Below are positions 1-8,249 of a DNA stretch of 23,422 nt, piece after piece (within the stretch, counting starts at the first letter, position 1; every line of letters begins with the position of its first letter). Both the position numbers and the translations under genes were made by a program. Origin of the DNA: Piscirickettsiaceae bacterium (GTDB lineage Bacteria; Pseudomonadota; Gammaproteobacteria; Nitrosococcales; Methylophagaceae). Under the pieces are notes generated by a model. That model worked only from the letters and a program-made list of their open reading frames with translations. It was not told the origin of the DNA and made no database searches. Location: the NCBI GenBank assembly GCA_018646825.1, contig JABGUA010000186.1, positions 1 to 23,422 of the forward strand. The letters run 5' to 3'.

Positions 1-212
1 GTTTCAGTGATATCACTTTTCGTCATGGCTTTGTGATGTAGTGCCGATGGCAGCAGCAAATCTGTTACCATCGCAGCATCTTCGAGTTGCTTGTCGAGCT
101 GGTGGTATAAGGTTTGCTTTTTGTTGAGAACGTTTAAGTAAGTGAAGATGACGATAAAAATGATATAGGTCAAGCTAAAAAAGAATACTTTCTTGAGATG
201 TTTTTCTTGCAA
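1..212 (-). CDS. Membrane-anchored sensor-like protein, 5' fragment
   Basis: The gene runs off the left edge, leaving only the N-terminal part on the minus strand. Taken from a TTG at 212 it begins LQEKHLKKVFFFSLTYIIFI: a basic stretch, then one strongly hydrophobic helix of about 20 residues, then a polar helical segment with LDKQLEDAAMVTDLLLPSAL. This is the usual start of a bacterial transmembrane sensor (N-terminal anchor plus periplasmic Cache-like domain) of a histidine kinase or diguanylate cyclase, but the signalling domain lies outside the window, so the family is inference. No ATG is present. The frame stays open to a GTG at 314, but that extension is low-complexity and has no good ribosome binding site, so the start is uncertain. 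It is transcribed divergently from the hydrolase gene at 374. Confidence 0.55.
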   Translation of the reverse strand, partial: MQEKHLKKVFFFSLTYIIFIVIFTYLNVLNKKQTLYHQLDKQLEDAAMVTDLLLPSALHHKAMTKSDITE

Positions 213-373
213 GTATTTGTTTTTATTAATTATTATTGTATAGCAGTGCGACGCTTTATTATTATTGGTAAATGTTGATTTAGAATAGTTACTATTGAAG
301 TGACTCGTCAACACATGATTGACTAATAATGAGGGTCAGTTTGCATTATTTAAATTTATGTGAAAAAGAGCTT

Positions 374-1348
374 ATGACGCAGGGCACAATCATTGACAGT
401 GAGTTTAAAACAGCCTGTTGGTTGCCTGAGCGGCATAGCCAAACGCTGTTCCCGACATTATTTAGAAGACCGATTCCATTAACGCTGACAGAAGAAGTTT
501 TGGAGTTGCCAGATGGTGATTTTGTTGAGTTAGCGTGGACTGAGCCAACATTATCAGGGCCAATTATTGCTTTATTCCATGGCTTGGAAGGATCAATTGA
601 TTCGGGCTATGTCCAAGGTGTTCTAAAGATCGTACGTGACTTTGGTTGGCAGGGTGTTCTGATGCACTTTCGGACCTGTGGTAAGAAAGGAAACCGTTTA
701 CCGCGCTGGTATCATTCTGGAGATAGTCCAGATATAGACTATTTTATTCAAGTTTTACGTGAGCGATACCCTGATCGGCCTTTGGGTGCTTTCGGTGTCT
801 CTCTCGGTGGCAATGCTTTATTAAAATATTTGGGTGAGAAAGGAAAGGAAACGCCGCTGTCTGCTGCGATGGCTGTCTCTGTACCATTTGATTTGTCGAA
901 TACATCAGAGCACTTGACGACGGGTTTTTCTAGGATATATCAGCGTCATTTAATCAATTTGGTACGTAAAAAAGTGATGGAGAAGCATAAGGTGATGCCG
1001 TTGCCAATAGATCTTGATGAGTTTAAGCAGGCAAATACATTTTATCTCGTTGATAATGTGGCAGCGAAGATGCACGGTTTTGATAGTGCTGATGATTACT
1101 ACAATAAATCGAGTGCGCGACAGTATTTAAAGTCGATTACAGTGCCTACGCTTGTGCTACATAGTCAAAATGATCCTTTCATGACACCTGAAGCGATTCC
1201 AACAGCAGCAGAGTTATCGTCAAAAGTGACGCTAGAACTAACCAAAACGGGTGGCCATGTTGGTTTTGTTTATGGCAGAAATCCCTTGAAGCCTAAATAT
1301 TGGGTTGATAAACGTTTTCGCGAATTTTTCGAGGAACAGTTTTTATGA
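374..1348 (+). CDS. yheT: YheT-like alpha/beta hydrolase
   Basis: Protein of 324 residues that follows the E. coli YheT family along its whole length: HSQTLFPTLFRR near the N-terminus, LELPDGDFVELAW, FHGLEGS, MHFRTC and GFSRIYQRHLINL. The catalytic triad is visible: nucleophile Ser143 in GVSLGGN, Asp267 in NDPF and His295 in GGHVGF. Family members are predicted cytosolic esterases or hydrolases of uncertain natural substrate. The frame is open from an ATG at 329, but the ATG at 374 is preferred because it is preceded by a purine-rich AAAGAG and gives the family's usual N-terminus. The last four bases (ATGA) overlap the next gene, implying translational coupling. Confidence 0.9.
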   Translation: MTQGTIIDSEFKTACWLPERHSQTLFPTLFRRPIPLTLTEEVLELPDGDFVELAWTEPTLSGPIIALFHGLEGSIDSGYVQGVLKIVRDFGWQGVLMHFRTCGKKGNRLPRWYHSGDSPDIDYFIQVLRERYPDRPLGAFGVSLGGNALLKYLGEKGKETPLSAAMAVSVPFDLSNTSEHLTTGFSRIYQRHLINLVRKKVMEKHKVMPLPIDLDEFKQANTFYLVDNVAAKMHGFDSADDYYNKSSARQYLKSITVPTLVLHSQNDPFMTPEAIPTAAELSSKVTLELTKTGGHVGFVYGRNPLKPKYWVDKRFREFFEEQFL

Positions 1349-1839
1349 GTGAACAGGGACAATTAGAATTATTAATTTCCCTTTCTGATCAGCATTGTCG
1401 ATTAATGTCAGGGAATGGTTGTGTATTTGAAGCCGATGTTTCAACGGCATTGAGTGGTCCAGGAGAGCTAAAAGACAGTGGCTGTACACCACGAGGTCGC
1501 CATATTATTCGTGCATGTATTGGTGGTAATTTAGCTAAAAATACGGTGTTTGTTGGTCGTAGACCAACAGAAGAAAGTTATCATGCGGCTTTGGCTGAAC
1601 AATATCCTGACCGGGATTGGATTTTGACGCGTATTTTATGGTTGAGTGGCTTGGAAGTCGGACGAAATAGATTGGGAAATGTTGATACAATGCAACGTTA
1701 TATTTATATCCATGGTTGTCCGGATGATTTACCAATGGGTGAGCCGTTATCACATGGCTGTGTCCGGATGCGAAATGACGATGTAGTGACCTTGTTTAAC
1801 TTAGTTAAGCCGGGTACTCACGTAATGATTAGCGAATAG
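1345..1839 (+). CDS. Cytosolic YkuD-fold L,D-transpeptidase/carboxypeptidase-like enzyme
   Basis: Protein of 164 residues made almost entirely of one YkuD (L,D-transpeptidase catalytic) domain. The signature is intact: His123 in YIHGCPDD and the catalytic cysteine Cys139 in SHGCVRM. YkuD enzymes normally act in the periplasm on tetrapeptide stems, but this one has no signal peptide or hydrophobic N-terminal helix; the domain starts within about 20 residues of Met1. It overlaps yheT by ATGA and ends 8 bases before nagZ, whose product acts in cytosolic peptidoglycan recycling. Cytosolic YkuD proteins of Acinetobacter (ElsL/LdtK) are known as L,D-carboxypeptidases that remove terminal D-Ala from recycled tetrapeptides. 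The same job here is inference from missing export signal and neighbourhood. YkuD assignment is firm; reaction and cell location are not proven. Confidence 0.88.
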   Translation: MSEQGQLELLISLSDQHCRLMSGNGCVFEADVSTALSGPGELKDSGCTPRGRHIIRACIGGNLAKNTVFVGRRPTEESYHAALAEQYPDRDWILTRILWLSGLEVGRNRLGNVDTMQRYIYIHGCPDDLPMGEPLSHGCVRMRNDDVVTLFNLVKPGTHVMISE

Positions 1840-1847
1840 GTGTTGTT

Positions 1848-2897
1848 ATGACATTAGGCCCTTTGATGGTCGATTTGGTTGGGCTAACCTTGACCGAAGA
1901 AGAGGCTGAAATACTTCAGCATCCCTTGGTGGGCGGTGTGATTTTATTTAGTCGAAATTACGAATCTCCAGAACAAGTCTCCGCATTGACTGCGAATATC
2001 CGTGCATTACGCGATCCCCACTTATTGATTGCAGTTGATCATGAGGGTGGTCGTGTACAACGTTTTCGTCATGGCTTTACGCGGCTACCACCGGTGGGTG
2101 TCTTGGGTCAAGGGTATGAACGCCAGCCAGAATTAACACTATCACGTGCTGAAATAACAGGCTGGCTAATGGCAGCAGAATTGCGTGCCGTCGGGGTGGA
2201 CTTTAGTTTTGCCCCCGTACTTGATCTGGACTATGGCGTTAGTGAGGTTATTGGCGATCGCGCTTTTCATCGTGATCCAGACACTGTTACTACCGTCGCC
2301 CGTGCTTATATTGAAGGTATGAAGCGTGCGTGGATGCCAGCGGTTGGTAAACATTTCCCTGGTCATGGTGCTGTTGAAGTCGACTCCCACCTCGGTCTGC
2401 CAACAGATACACGCTATTTTGAGGATATGTTAGAGGCAGATATGTTGCCATTTAGGCAGTTATGTAACAGTGCGTTAGCTGGTATTATGCCGGCCCATAT
2501 TGTGTATGAAAAAAGTGATAGTCTGCCAGCTTGTTTTTCACCGTTTTGGATTCGGGAAGTGCTAAGAACGCGTTTGGGTTTTCAGGGTGCGGTATTAAGT
2601 GATGATTTGAGTATGGCTGGAGCTGCTGTTATGGGCGACAGTGTGGCACGTGCCGAGGCTGCTTTGTCGGCGGGTTGTGACATGATTTTGGTGTGTAATA
2701 AGCCTGATAGTGTCATACAAGTGATTGATGGCCTGAAGGTTGAGCAAGACCCGTTACGGCATATGCGTTTAATTCGCTTACATGGCCGTCATGGTTTACA
2801 ACGAGACACTTTAATGGCAAGTGAAGAGTGGAAAAATGCGGTGCAAACGGTATTAGGTTATGCGCCTAATCCTGAGTTGGAGTTTAATTTAGCGTGA
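1848..2897 (+). CDS. nagZ: Beta-N-acetylhexosaminidase NagZ
   Basis: A 349-residue glycoside hydrolase family 3 enzyme. It removes N-acetylglucosamine from GlcNAc-1,6-anhydroMurNAc-peptides in the cytosol, a step in peptidoglycan recycling and, in AmpR-bearing species, in making the beta-lactamase inducer. Visible motifs are the N-terminal barrel segment GGVILFSRNYESPEQV, AVDHEGGRVQRF, KHFPGHG (Lys168–Gly174), the mobile-loop Asp179/His181 pair in DSHLGLP that serves as general acid/base in this family, and the nucleophile region SDDLSM (Asp252/Asp253). There is no signal peptide, as expected. It follows the YkuD gene by 8 bases and overlaps the MscS-type gene by four bases (GTGA). ampD, its partner in the pathway, lies at 19116. 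Confidence 0.96.
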   Translation: MTLGPLMVDLVGLTLTEEEAEILQHPLVGGVILFSRNYESPEQVSALTANIRALRDPHLLIAVDHEGGRVQRFRHGFTRLPPVGVLGQGYERQPELTLSRAEITGWLMAAELRAVGVDFSFAPVLDLDYGVSEVIGDRAFHRDPDTVTTVARAYIEGMKRAWMPAVGKHFPGHGAVEVDSHLGLPTDTRYFEDMLEADMLPFRQLCNSALAGIMPAHIVYEKSDSLPACFSPFWIREVLRTRLGFQGAVLSDDLSMAGAAVMGDSVARAEAALSAGCDMILVCNKPDSVIQVIDGLKVEQDPLRHMRLIRLHGRHGLQRDTLMASEEWKNAVQTVLGYAPNPELEFNLA

Positions 2898-4636
2898 TAA
2901 AAATGTTGATGCGATTTGTTTTATTGTTGAGTTTGTTGGCTGTACAGCCGGTCTTATTTGCTGCAGAAACCAGTGAAGGTACTAGCTCTGAATCTGACAT
3001 TTCAGAGGTGCCAGAGACGTTGAAAGATGCCCGGACGACAATGCAGACTTTTGTGAATGCAATGGCCGCAGTCTCTGAAGGTGAAAAAGGTCAGATTGAG
3101 ATTGCCATTTCAACCATGGACTTGAGTTATTTACCGGCAGTCATTCGCCAACAAAAAGGCCGAGGGTTATCGACCATATTATTGTCTGTCATTGAACGTA
3201 GCAAAACTGTTGTATTAAATCAAATCCCGCGTCAACCCATGGGTGACAAGTATATTTTTGGTCGTTATTCACAGGGTAATGTGACGATTTTAAAACAAGC
3301 AGATGGGCGCTGGCTGTTTAGTCAGACTTCCTTACGTGCTTTACCTGATATTTTAGAAGGATTATTAGACGCGCCAGCAAAAAATGGGACTAAAGACCCC
3401 AAAGTTGTTTTACCCTTTTATATTCATTTAAGGTCAAAATTACCTGATGTATTAAAAGATGGCTTTTTGCTTGAATACTGGCAATGGCTAGGCATTTTCT
3501 TTGTTGTTGTTGTGGGTTTCATTGCTGATAAGTTGGTGGCTTGGTTCCTTTCTAAAAATGTCCGGCGATGGAAAGTGAGTCATGCCGCTTATGAGGGGGT
3601 TGAGGATTCTATTCTAAGGCCATTGGGCTTAATGGCGATGGCCTTGATTTGGTGGTTCTTACTAGGTTTACTTGGTTTACCGGATACGGCTTTGGTGATT
3701 CTGTCGGTAGCAGTGAAACTGCTGGTTAGTATTTCAGCTGTATGGAGTGCATTCAGATTAGTCGATATTGTTTATGTCTTATTGATGCGAAAGGCATTAA
3801 AAACAAGTAACCGTTTTGATGATTTATTAGTTCCTATGATCAGCAAGAGCCTGAAGGTTTTTGTTGTGGTGATGGGGGTTATTTTTTCTGCTGATAATCT
3901 CAATATAGATGTGACGAGTCTGCTAGCAGGTTTGGGGCTGGGGGGCTTAGCTTTTGCCTTAGCTGCAAAAGATTTATTGGGTAACTTCTTCGGTTCGTTA
4001 ACGGTATTACTTGATCGACCATTTCAGATAGGTGACTGGGTTGTAATTGGTGATGTTGAAGGGTCTGTTGAGGCTGTTGGATTCAGAAGTACTAGGATAA
4101 GAACATTCTATAATTCATTGATAACATTGCCAAATGCATTTTTAACAAATACCAAAATTGATAATATGGGTGCGCGTCGTTTTCGTCGGATGAAATCAAT
4201 GTTAGGACTGACTTATGACACGCCACCAGAGAAGATTGATGCTTTTTGCGAGGGCATACGAGCATTGATTCGTCTCCATCCTTATATGCGTAAAGATTAT
4301 TATCAGGTCTATTTTAATCAATACAATGCAGCATCTTTGGATATTCTGGTTTATGTGTTTTGGGAAACACCCGATTGGAATATGGAATTAAGGGAGCGTC
4401 ACCGTTTCTTATTAGATATTCTGCGTTTGGCAAAACAACTCGATGTAGAGTTTGCTTACCCAACTCAAACACTTTATCTCAAACAAGATCAGAGTGTGTC
4501 AGAAGGTGTGTCAGGTCAATTCAATCCTGCGATGTCAGAGGCGGATGCATTTGAAGTTGGTCGGAAAGAAGCACAGTCGATTGTTGAAGCGACGATGGGC
4601 TTAGATACTAAACCTGGCCCGGTTAAATTTCCTTAA
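2894..4636 (+). CDS. MscS-family mechanosensitive ion channel with large periplasmic domain
   Basis: Protein of 580 residues. Order: a signal peptide (hydrophobic run ending near VLFAAE), a soluble region of about 165 residues with coiled stretches, then several membrane helices from about residue 195 to 345, and the MscS pore helix and beta domain. The pore helix is the Gly/Ala-rich LLAGLGLGGLAFALAAKD, followed by LLGNFFGSLTVLLDRPFQIGD and the conserved VEAVGFRSTRIRTF. Members open under membrane tension and release solutes after hypo-osmotic shock; here the N-terminal domain and extra helices make it larger than E. coli MscS (286 residues). The GTG at 2894 overlaps the nagZ stop; an ATG three codons downstream (2903) is an alternative start. 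The C-terminus is polar and unremarkable. Specific subfamily and gating properties cannot be read from sequence. Confidence 0.9.
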   Translation: MIKMLMRFVLLLSLLAVQPVLFAAETSEGTSSESDISEVPETLKDARTTMQTFVNAMAAVSEGEKGQIEIAISTMDLSYLPAVIRQQKGRGLSTILLSVIERSKTVVLNQIPRQPMGDKYIFGRYSQGNVTILKQADGRWLFSQTSLRALPDILEGLLDAPAKNGTKDPKVVLPFYIHLRSKLPDVLKDGFLLEYWQWLGIFFVVVVGFIADKLVAWFLSKNVRRWKVSHAAYEGVEDSILRPLGLMAMALIWWFLLGLLGLPDTALVILSVAVKLLVSISAVWSAFRLVDIVYVLLMRKALKTSNRFDDLLVPMISKSLKVFVVVMGVIFSADNLNIDVTSLLAGLGLGGLAFALAAKDLLGNFFGSLTVLLDRPFQIGDWVVIGDVEGSVEAVGFRSTRIRTFYNSLITLPNAFLTNTKIDNMGARRFRRMKSMLGLTYDTPPEKIDAFCEGIRALIRLHPYMRKDYYQVYFNQYNAASLDILVYVFWETPDWNMELRERHRFLLDILRLAKQLDVEFAYPTQTLYLKQDQSVSEGVSGQFNPAMSEADAFEVGRKEAQSIVEATMGLDTKPGPVKFP

Positions 4637-4663
4637 ATGTTTGGTTTGGATTAAGTCGGTTCT

Positions 4664-7600
4664 ATGACAGCACAGTTTGTTCATTTAAATATTCACAGTG
4701 ATTATTCGCTGGTCGATGGCTTAGTTAGAATTAAGCCGCTAATTTCTGCTGTGGCCAAGGCTGGTATGCCTGCGGTCGCGTTGACAGATCAGCATAACTT
4801 CTTCGCTGCAGTGAAGTTTTATAGTGCAGCTATTCGGGCCGGAGTTAAACCGATTTTAGGCGCTGATCTTCGATTGAGGGATGAGGCTGACTCAAAAAAT
4901 AATAGTCGTTTTATTGTGCTCTGTCAGAATATGGTGGGCTATCATAATTTATGTCGGTTATTATCACGAGCGTACATTGAAGGCCAGCACTTGGGTGTTC
5001 CGATGCTGGACTTTGAATGGTTGGAAGGACAAACAGAAGGACTGATTTGTATCTCAGCCAGCCGTGAAGGTTTGCTTTCTAAAGCGCTGTTAAATAATCA
5101 AAAAGATGAAGTGATATCCATCGTTGAAAGTTGGAAAAAATTATTTCCAGATCGTCTTTATTTGGAGTTGATGCGGACAGGACGAGAAGATGATGAGCGT
5201 TATCTAGAAGCCGCGGTCACGCTAGCAAACCAATCTGACTTACCGGTTGTCGCGACCAATGCTGTCCGATTTTTAGCGCCTGAGCAGTTCGAAGCACATG
5301 AAGCCAAAGTGTGTATTAGTGATGGGCGGTTGTTGGATGATCCAAGGCGGCCACGGCATTATTCTCCTGAGCAGTATTTGCGTTCGCCAGAAGAAATGGT
5401 GACGTTATTCAGTGATATTCCAGAGGCAATTGAAAATACGGTTGAAATTGCTAAACGCTGTAATGTGGAATTGATATTAGATCAACATTATTTGCCTGAT
5501 TTTCCTGTACCAAAAGGGATGACGATTGCCGAGTTTTTAACACAAGAATCTTTTCAAGGTCTAGAAAAACGCTTGCCCGTGTTATTTCCCGATAAAGCGG
5601 AACTTGAGCAACAACGTGCAGCCTATGATGACCGTTTACAAATTGAACTCGATGTTATCAATGAGATGGGGTTTCCCGGTTACTTTTTAATCGTTGCCGA
5701 CTTTATTCGATGGGCCAAAAACAATGGTGTTCCGGTTGGGCCTGGACGGGGGTCAGGTGCGGGCTCATTGGTGGCTTATGCACTTGAAATTACCGATATT
5801 GATCCGTTGCAATATGATTTGCTGTTTGAGCGGTTCTTAAATCCTGAACGGGTGTCTTTGCCCGATTTTGATGTCGATTTTTGTATGGAAGGCCGTGATC
5901 GGGTCATTGAATACGTATCGGAACATTATGGTCGAGATCATGTTTCACAGATTATTACTTACGGAACGATGGCCGCAAAAGCCGTATTGCGTGATGTGGG
6001 CCGTGTTCTTGGCTTTCCATATGGTTTGGTTGATGGCTTAGCGAAGTTAGTGCCGTTTGAGTTAAAGATGACATTGACTAAGGCATTAGAACAAGAGCCA
6101 TTGTTAAAAGAGCGCTATGACAAAGAAGAAGATGTTAAAACGCTGATAGATCTGGCACTCCAATTGGAAGGGTTGACGCGTAATGTCGGTAAGCATGCGG
6201 GGGGTGTTGTTATTGCGCCTAAGGCGTTGACGGAATATACCCCGATTTATTGTGAACAGAATGGCGCTGGTCTGGTATCGCAATATGATAAAGATGATGT
6301 AGAAAGCGTAGGTTTAGTGAAGTTTGACTTTTTAGGTTTACGTACGCTCACGATTATCGATTGGGCGGTTAAGAACCTTGAAGCGATTTTGCCAAAAGCC
6401 GAGTTTGAACAAATTAATATTTCTCATCTACCTTTAGATGACAAAGCAAGTTTTGACTTATTAAAACGCTGTGAGACAACGGCTGTATTCCAGCTTGAGT
6501 CACGAGGGATGAAGGATTTGGTTAAGCGTCTTCAGCCAGATACGTTTGAAGATATCGTCGCTCTGGTGGCGCTTTTCCGGCCAGGACCTTTACAATCGGG
6601 CATGGTCGATGACTTTGTGAACCGGAAACACGGCCGGGCGAAAGTGGACTACCCTCATCCGGATTTAGAGCCGATTCTTAAGCCAACTTATGGCGTTATT
6701 GTCTACCAAGAACAAGTGATGCAGATTGCCCAAGTATTGGCTGGCTACAGTCTGGGTAGTGCCGACATGCTTCGGCGTGCGATGGGTAAGAAAAAAGCAG
6801 AAGAAATGGCCCAACAACGTCAGTTTTTCCTTGAAGGTGCTCAGAAGAGGGGCATTGATGAGAAGACGGCCGGGCCTATCTTTGATTTGATGGAAAAATT
6901 TGCAGAATATGGTTTTAATAAGTCGCATTCTGCTGCTTATGCCTTGGTGGCCTATCAAACGGCGTGGCTAAAAGCCCATTACCCAGCGGCTTTTATGGCT
7001 GCGGTGTTATCTGCTGATATGGATAATACAGATAAGATTGTCGGCTTAATTGATGAATGTCGCGATATGAACTTGACGGTATTACCACCTGATGTGAATC
7101 ACAGTAAAATCCGTTTTACGGTGGCAGATGATAAAACAATTCGCTATGGCATGGGCGCGATTAAGGGCGTTGGTGAGGCAGCTTTAGCAGGCATTGTTGA
7201 AGAACGCGAAGGTGGTGATGCATTCAGTAATTTGTATGATTTCTGCCGTCGGGTTGATATGAAGAAAATAAATCGCCGAGTGATGGATGCTTTAGTAAAG
7301 TCGGGTGCATTGGATGACTTAGGTGGACATCGTGCAAGCTTAGAGGCAAGTTTAACTAAAGCGACACAGATTGCTGATCAACATCGCCGAAATAGTGAGA
7401 GTGGCCAAAATGATATGTTTGGTCTAATGGTGTCTGAACCCACAGAGGCAGAAGATGAACCTCTGGTTAATGCTGCTGAATGGTCAAAAGAACAGTTATT
7501 GATTGCTGAGAAAGAAACGTTGGGTTTATATCTCAGTGGGCATCCCATTGATCGTTATGTGGAAGAGCTCGCCCGTTTTATTCCTAAACGAATTAGCGAA

Positions 7601-8149
7601 TTAGATGCACCTGAGTCAAAAGGCTATCAGCGTAATGAGATTCCCGTGATTACTGCGGGGTTGATTGTTGCGATTAGAACCATGAAGAATAAAAACGGTG
7701 GTCGAATGGCTTTTATTACGCTGGATGATCGGACGGCAAGGCTTGAAGTACGCGTCTTTGCTGAGGTTTATGAGCAATATCAAGCTTTATTACAGCCGGA
7801 TAAATTGGTGGTGATTCAGGGTAAGATTGGCCAAGATAACTTTACAGGTGGTTTGGCGGCGACAGCTGAAGTGGTTTATGACGTCGCACGAGCACGTGAG
7901 ATGTGTGGAAAAGCGTTAGTGGTCAGTGTCGATAACCCGTCTGATGATCAGGGTTGGATAGGGTTTTTACAAACGACCATGACGCCTTTTAAAGATGGAT
8001 TGATTCCAGTTGAAGTTGATTACCGTAATCAGGAAGCCAGAACCTTGATTTCTTTGGGCCCAGATTGGAAAATTCGGCCTGAGGATGCTTTATTAGCGGA
8101 CTTGGCAGCATCGCCGATTATCACAGCAGTTAAGATGAAGTATGGTTAA
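4664..8149 (+). CDS. dnaE: DNA polymerase III alpha subunit
   Basis: The 1161-residue replicative polymerase (E. coli DnaE: 1160). The N-terminal PHP domain begins FVHLNIHSDYSLVDGL. The catalytic aspartates fall exactly on E. coli numbering: Asp401 and Asp403 in PDFDVDF and Asp555 in KFDFLGLRTL. The glycine-rich GPGRGSGAGSLVAYALEITD precedes the palm. A beta-clamp-binding motif QNDMF is at residues 915–919, and an OB-fold region follows at about 970–1060 (GLIVAIRTMKNKNGGRMAF). It starts 27 bases after the channel gene without a strong Shine–Dalgarno sequence. In many gammaproteobacteria accA follows directly; here a pilU-type gene lies between. The gene is intact. Confidence 0.98.
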   Translation: MTAQFVHLNIHSDYSLVDGLVRIKPLISAVAKAGMPAVALTDQHNFFAAVKFYSAAIRAGVKPILGADLRLRDEADSKNNSRFIVLCQNMVGYHNLCRLLSRAYIEGQHLGVPMLDFEWLEGQTEGLICISASREGLLSKALLNNQKDEVISIVESWKKLFPDRLYLELMRTGREDDERYLEAAVTLANQSDLPVVATNAVRFLAPEQFEAHEAKVCISDGRLLDDPRRPRHYSPEQYLRSPEEMVTLFSDIPEAIENTVEIAKRCNVELILDQHYLPDFPVPKGMTIAEFLTQESFQGLEKRLPVLFPDKAELEQQRAAYDDRLQIELDVINEMGFPGYFLIVADFIRWAKNNGVPVGPGRGSGAGSLVAYALEITDIDPLQYDLLFERFLNPERVSLPDFDVDFCMEGRDRVIEYVSEHYGRDHVSQIITYGTMAAKAVLRDVGRVLGFPYGLVDGLAKLVPFELKMTLTKALEQEPLLKERYDKEEDVKTLIDLALQLEGLTRNVGKHAGGVVIAPKALTEYTPIYCEQNGAGLVSQYDKDDVESVGLVKFDFLGLRTLTIIDWAVKNLEAILPKAEFEQINISHLPLDDKASFDLLKRCETTAVFQLESRGMKDLVKRLQPDTFEDIVALVALFRPGPLQSGMVDDFVNRKHGRAKVDYPHPDLEPILKPTYGVIVYQEQVMQIAQVLAGYSLGSADMLRRAMGKKKAEEMAQQRQFFLEGAQKRGIDEKTAGPIFDLMEKFAEYGFNKSHSAAYALVAYQTAWLKAHYPAAFMAAVLSADMDNTDKIVGLIDECRDMNLTVLPPDVNHSKIRFTVADDKTIRYGMGAIKGVGEAALAGIVEEREGGDAFSNLYDFCRRVDMKKINRRVMDALVKSGALDDLGGHRASLEASLTKATQIADQHRRNSESGQNDMFGLMVSEPTEAEDEPLVNAAEWSKEQLLIAEKETLGLYLSGHPIDRYVEELARFIPKRISELDAPESKGYQRNEIPVITAGLIVAIRTMKNKNGGRMAFITLDDRTARLEVRVFAEVYEQYQALLQPDKLVVIQGKIGQDNFTGGLAATAEVVYDVARAREMCGKALVVSVDNPSDDQGWIGFLQTTMTPFKDGLIPVEVDYRNQEARTLISLGPDWKIRPEDALLADLAASPIITAVKMKYG

Positions 8150-8187
8150 TAAATTAGCGTGATGTGACACAAAGTTTTGGATGGGCT

Positions 8188-8216
8188 TTGTCAATTAGAA
8201 TACAAGGACTGATATT
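8188..8216 (+). promoter_or_regulatory. Candidate sigma-70 promoter for the pilU-type gene
   Basis: TTGTCA (8188–8193, five of six to TTGACA) is separated by exactly 17 bases from GATATT (8211–8216, four of six to TATAAT). It lies in the 100-base gap after dnaE, about 34 bases before the pilU start. This fits an independent promoter, but is based on pattern match alone. Confidence 0.4.
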
Positions 8217-8249
8217 GAGATTAGCGTAAATTAAGGTGGGGATTTCGTT

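Noticed and set aside
329..373. Upstream extension of the YheT-like hydrolase
   Set aside because: The 15 extra residues have no counterpart in the family, while the ATG at 374 has a ribosome binding site and gives the expected N-terminus.
1535..1753. Antisense open frame of 72 residues inside the YkuD gene
   Set aside because: Lies wholly opposite a gene with a clear active site, has no ribosome binding site and no protein-like pattern.
6665..6958. Antisense open frame of 97 residues inside dnaE
   Set aside because: Shadow of the conserved dnaE coding frame; composition does not resemble a protein family.
8169..8191. Terminator after dnaE from ACAAAG/CTTTGT
   Set aside because: The stem is only 6 bases with an 11-base loop and lacks a T-run; its right arm overlaps the better candidate -35 box.
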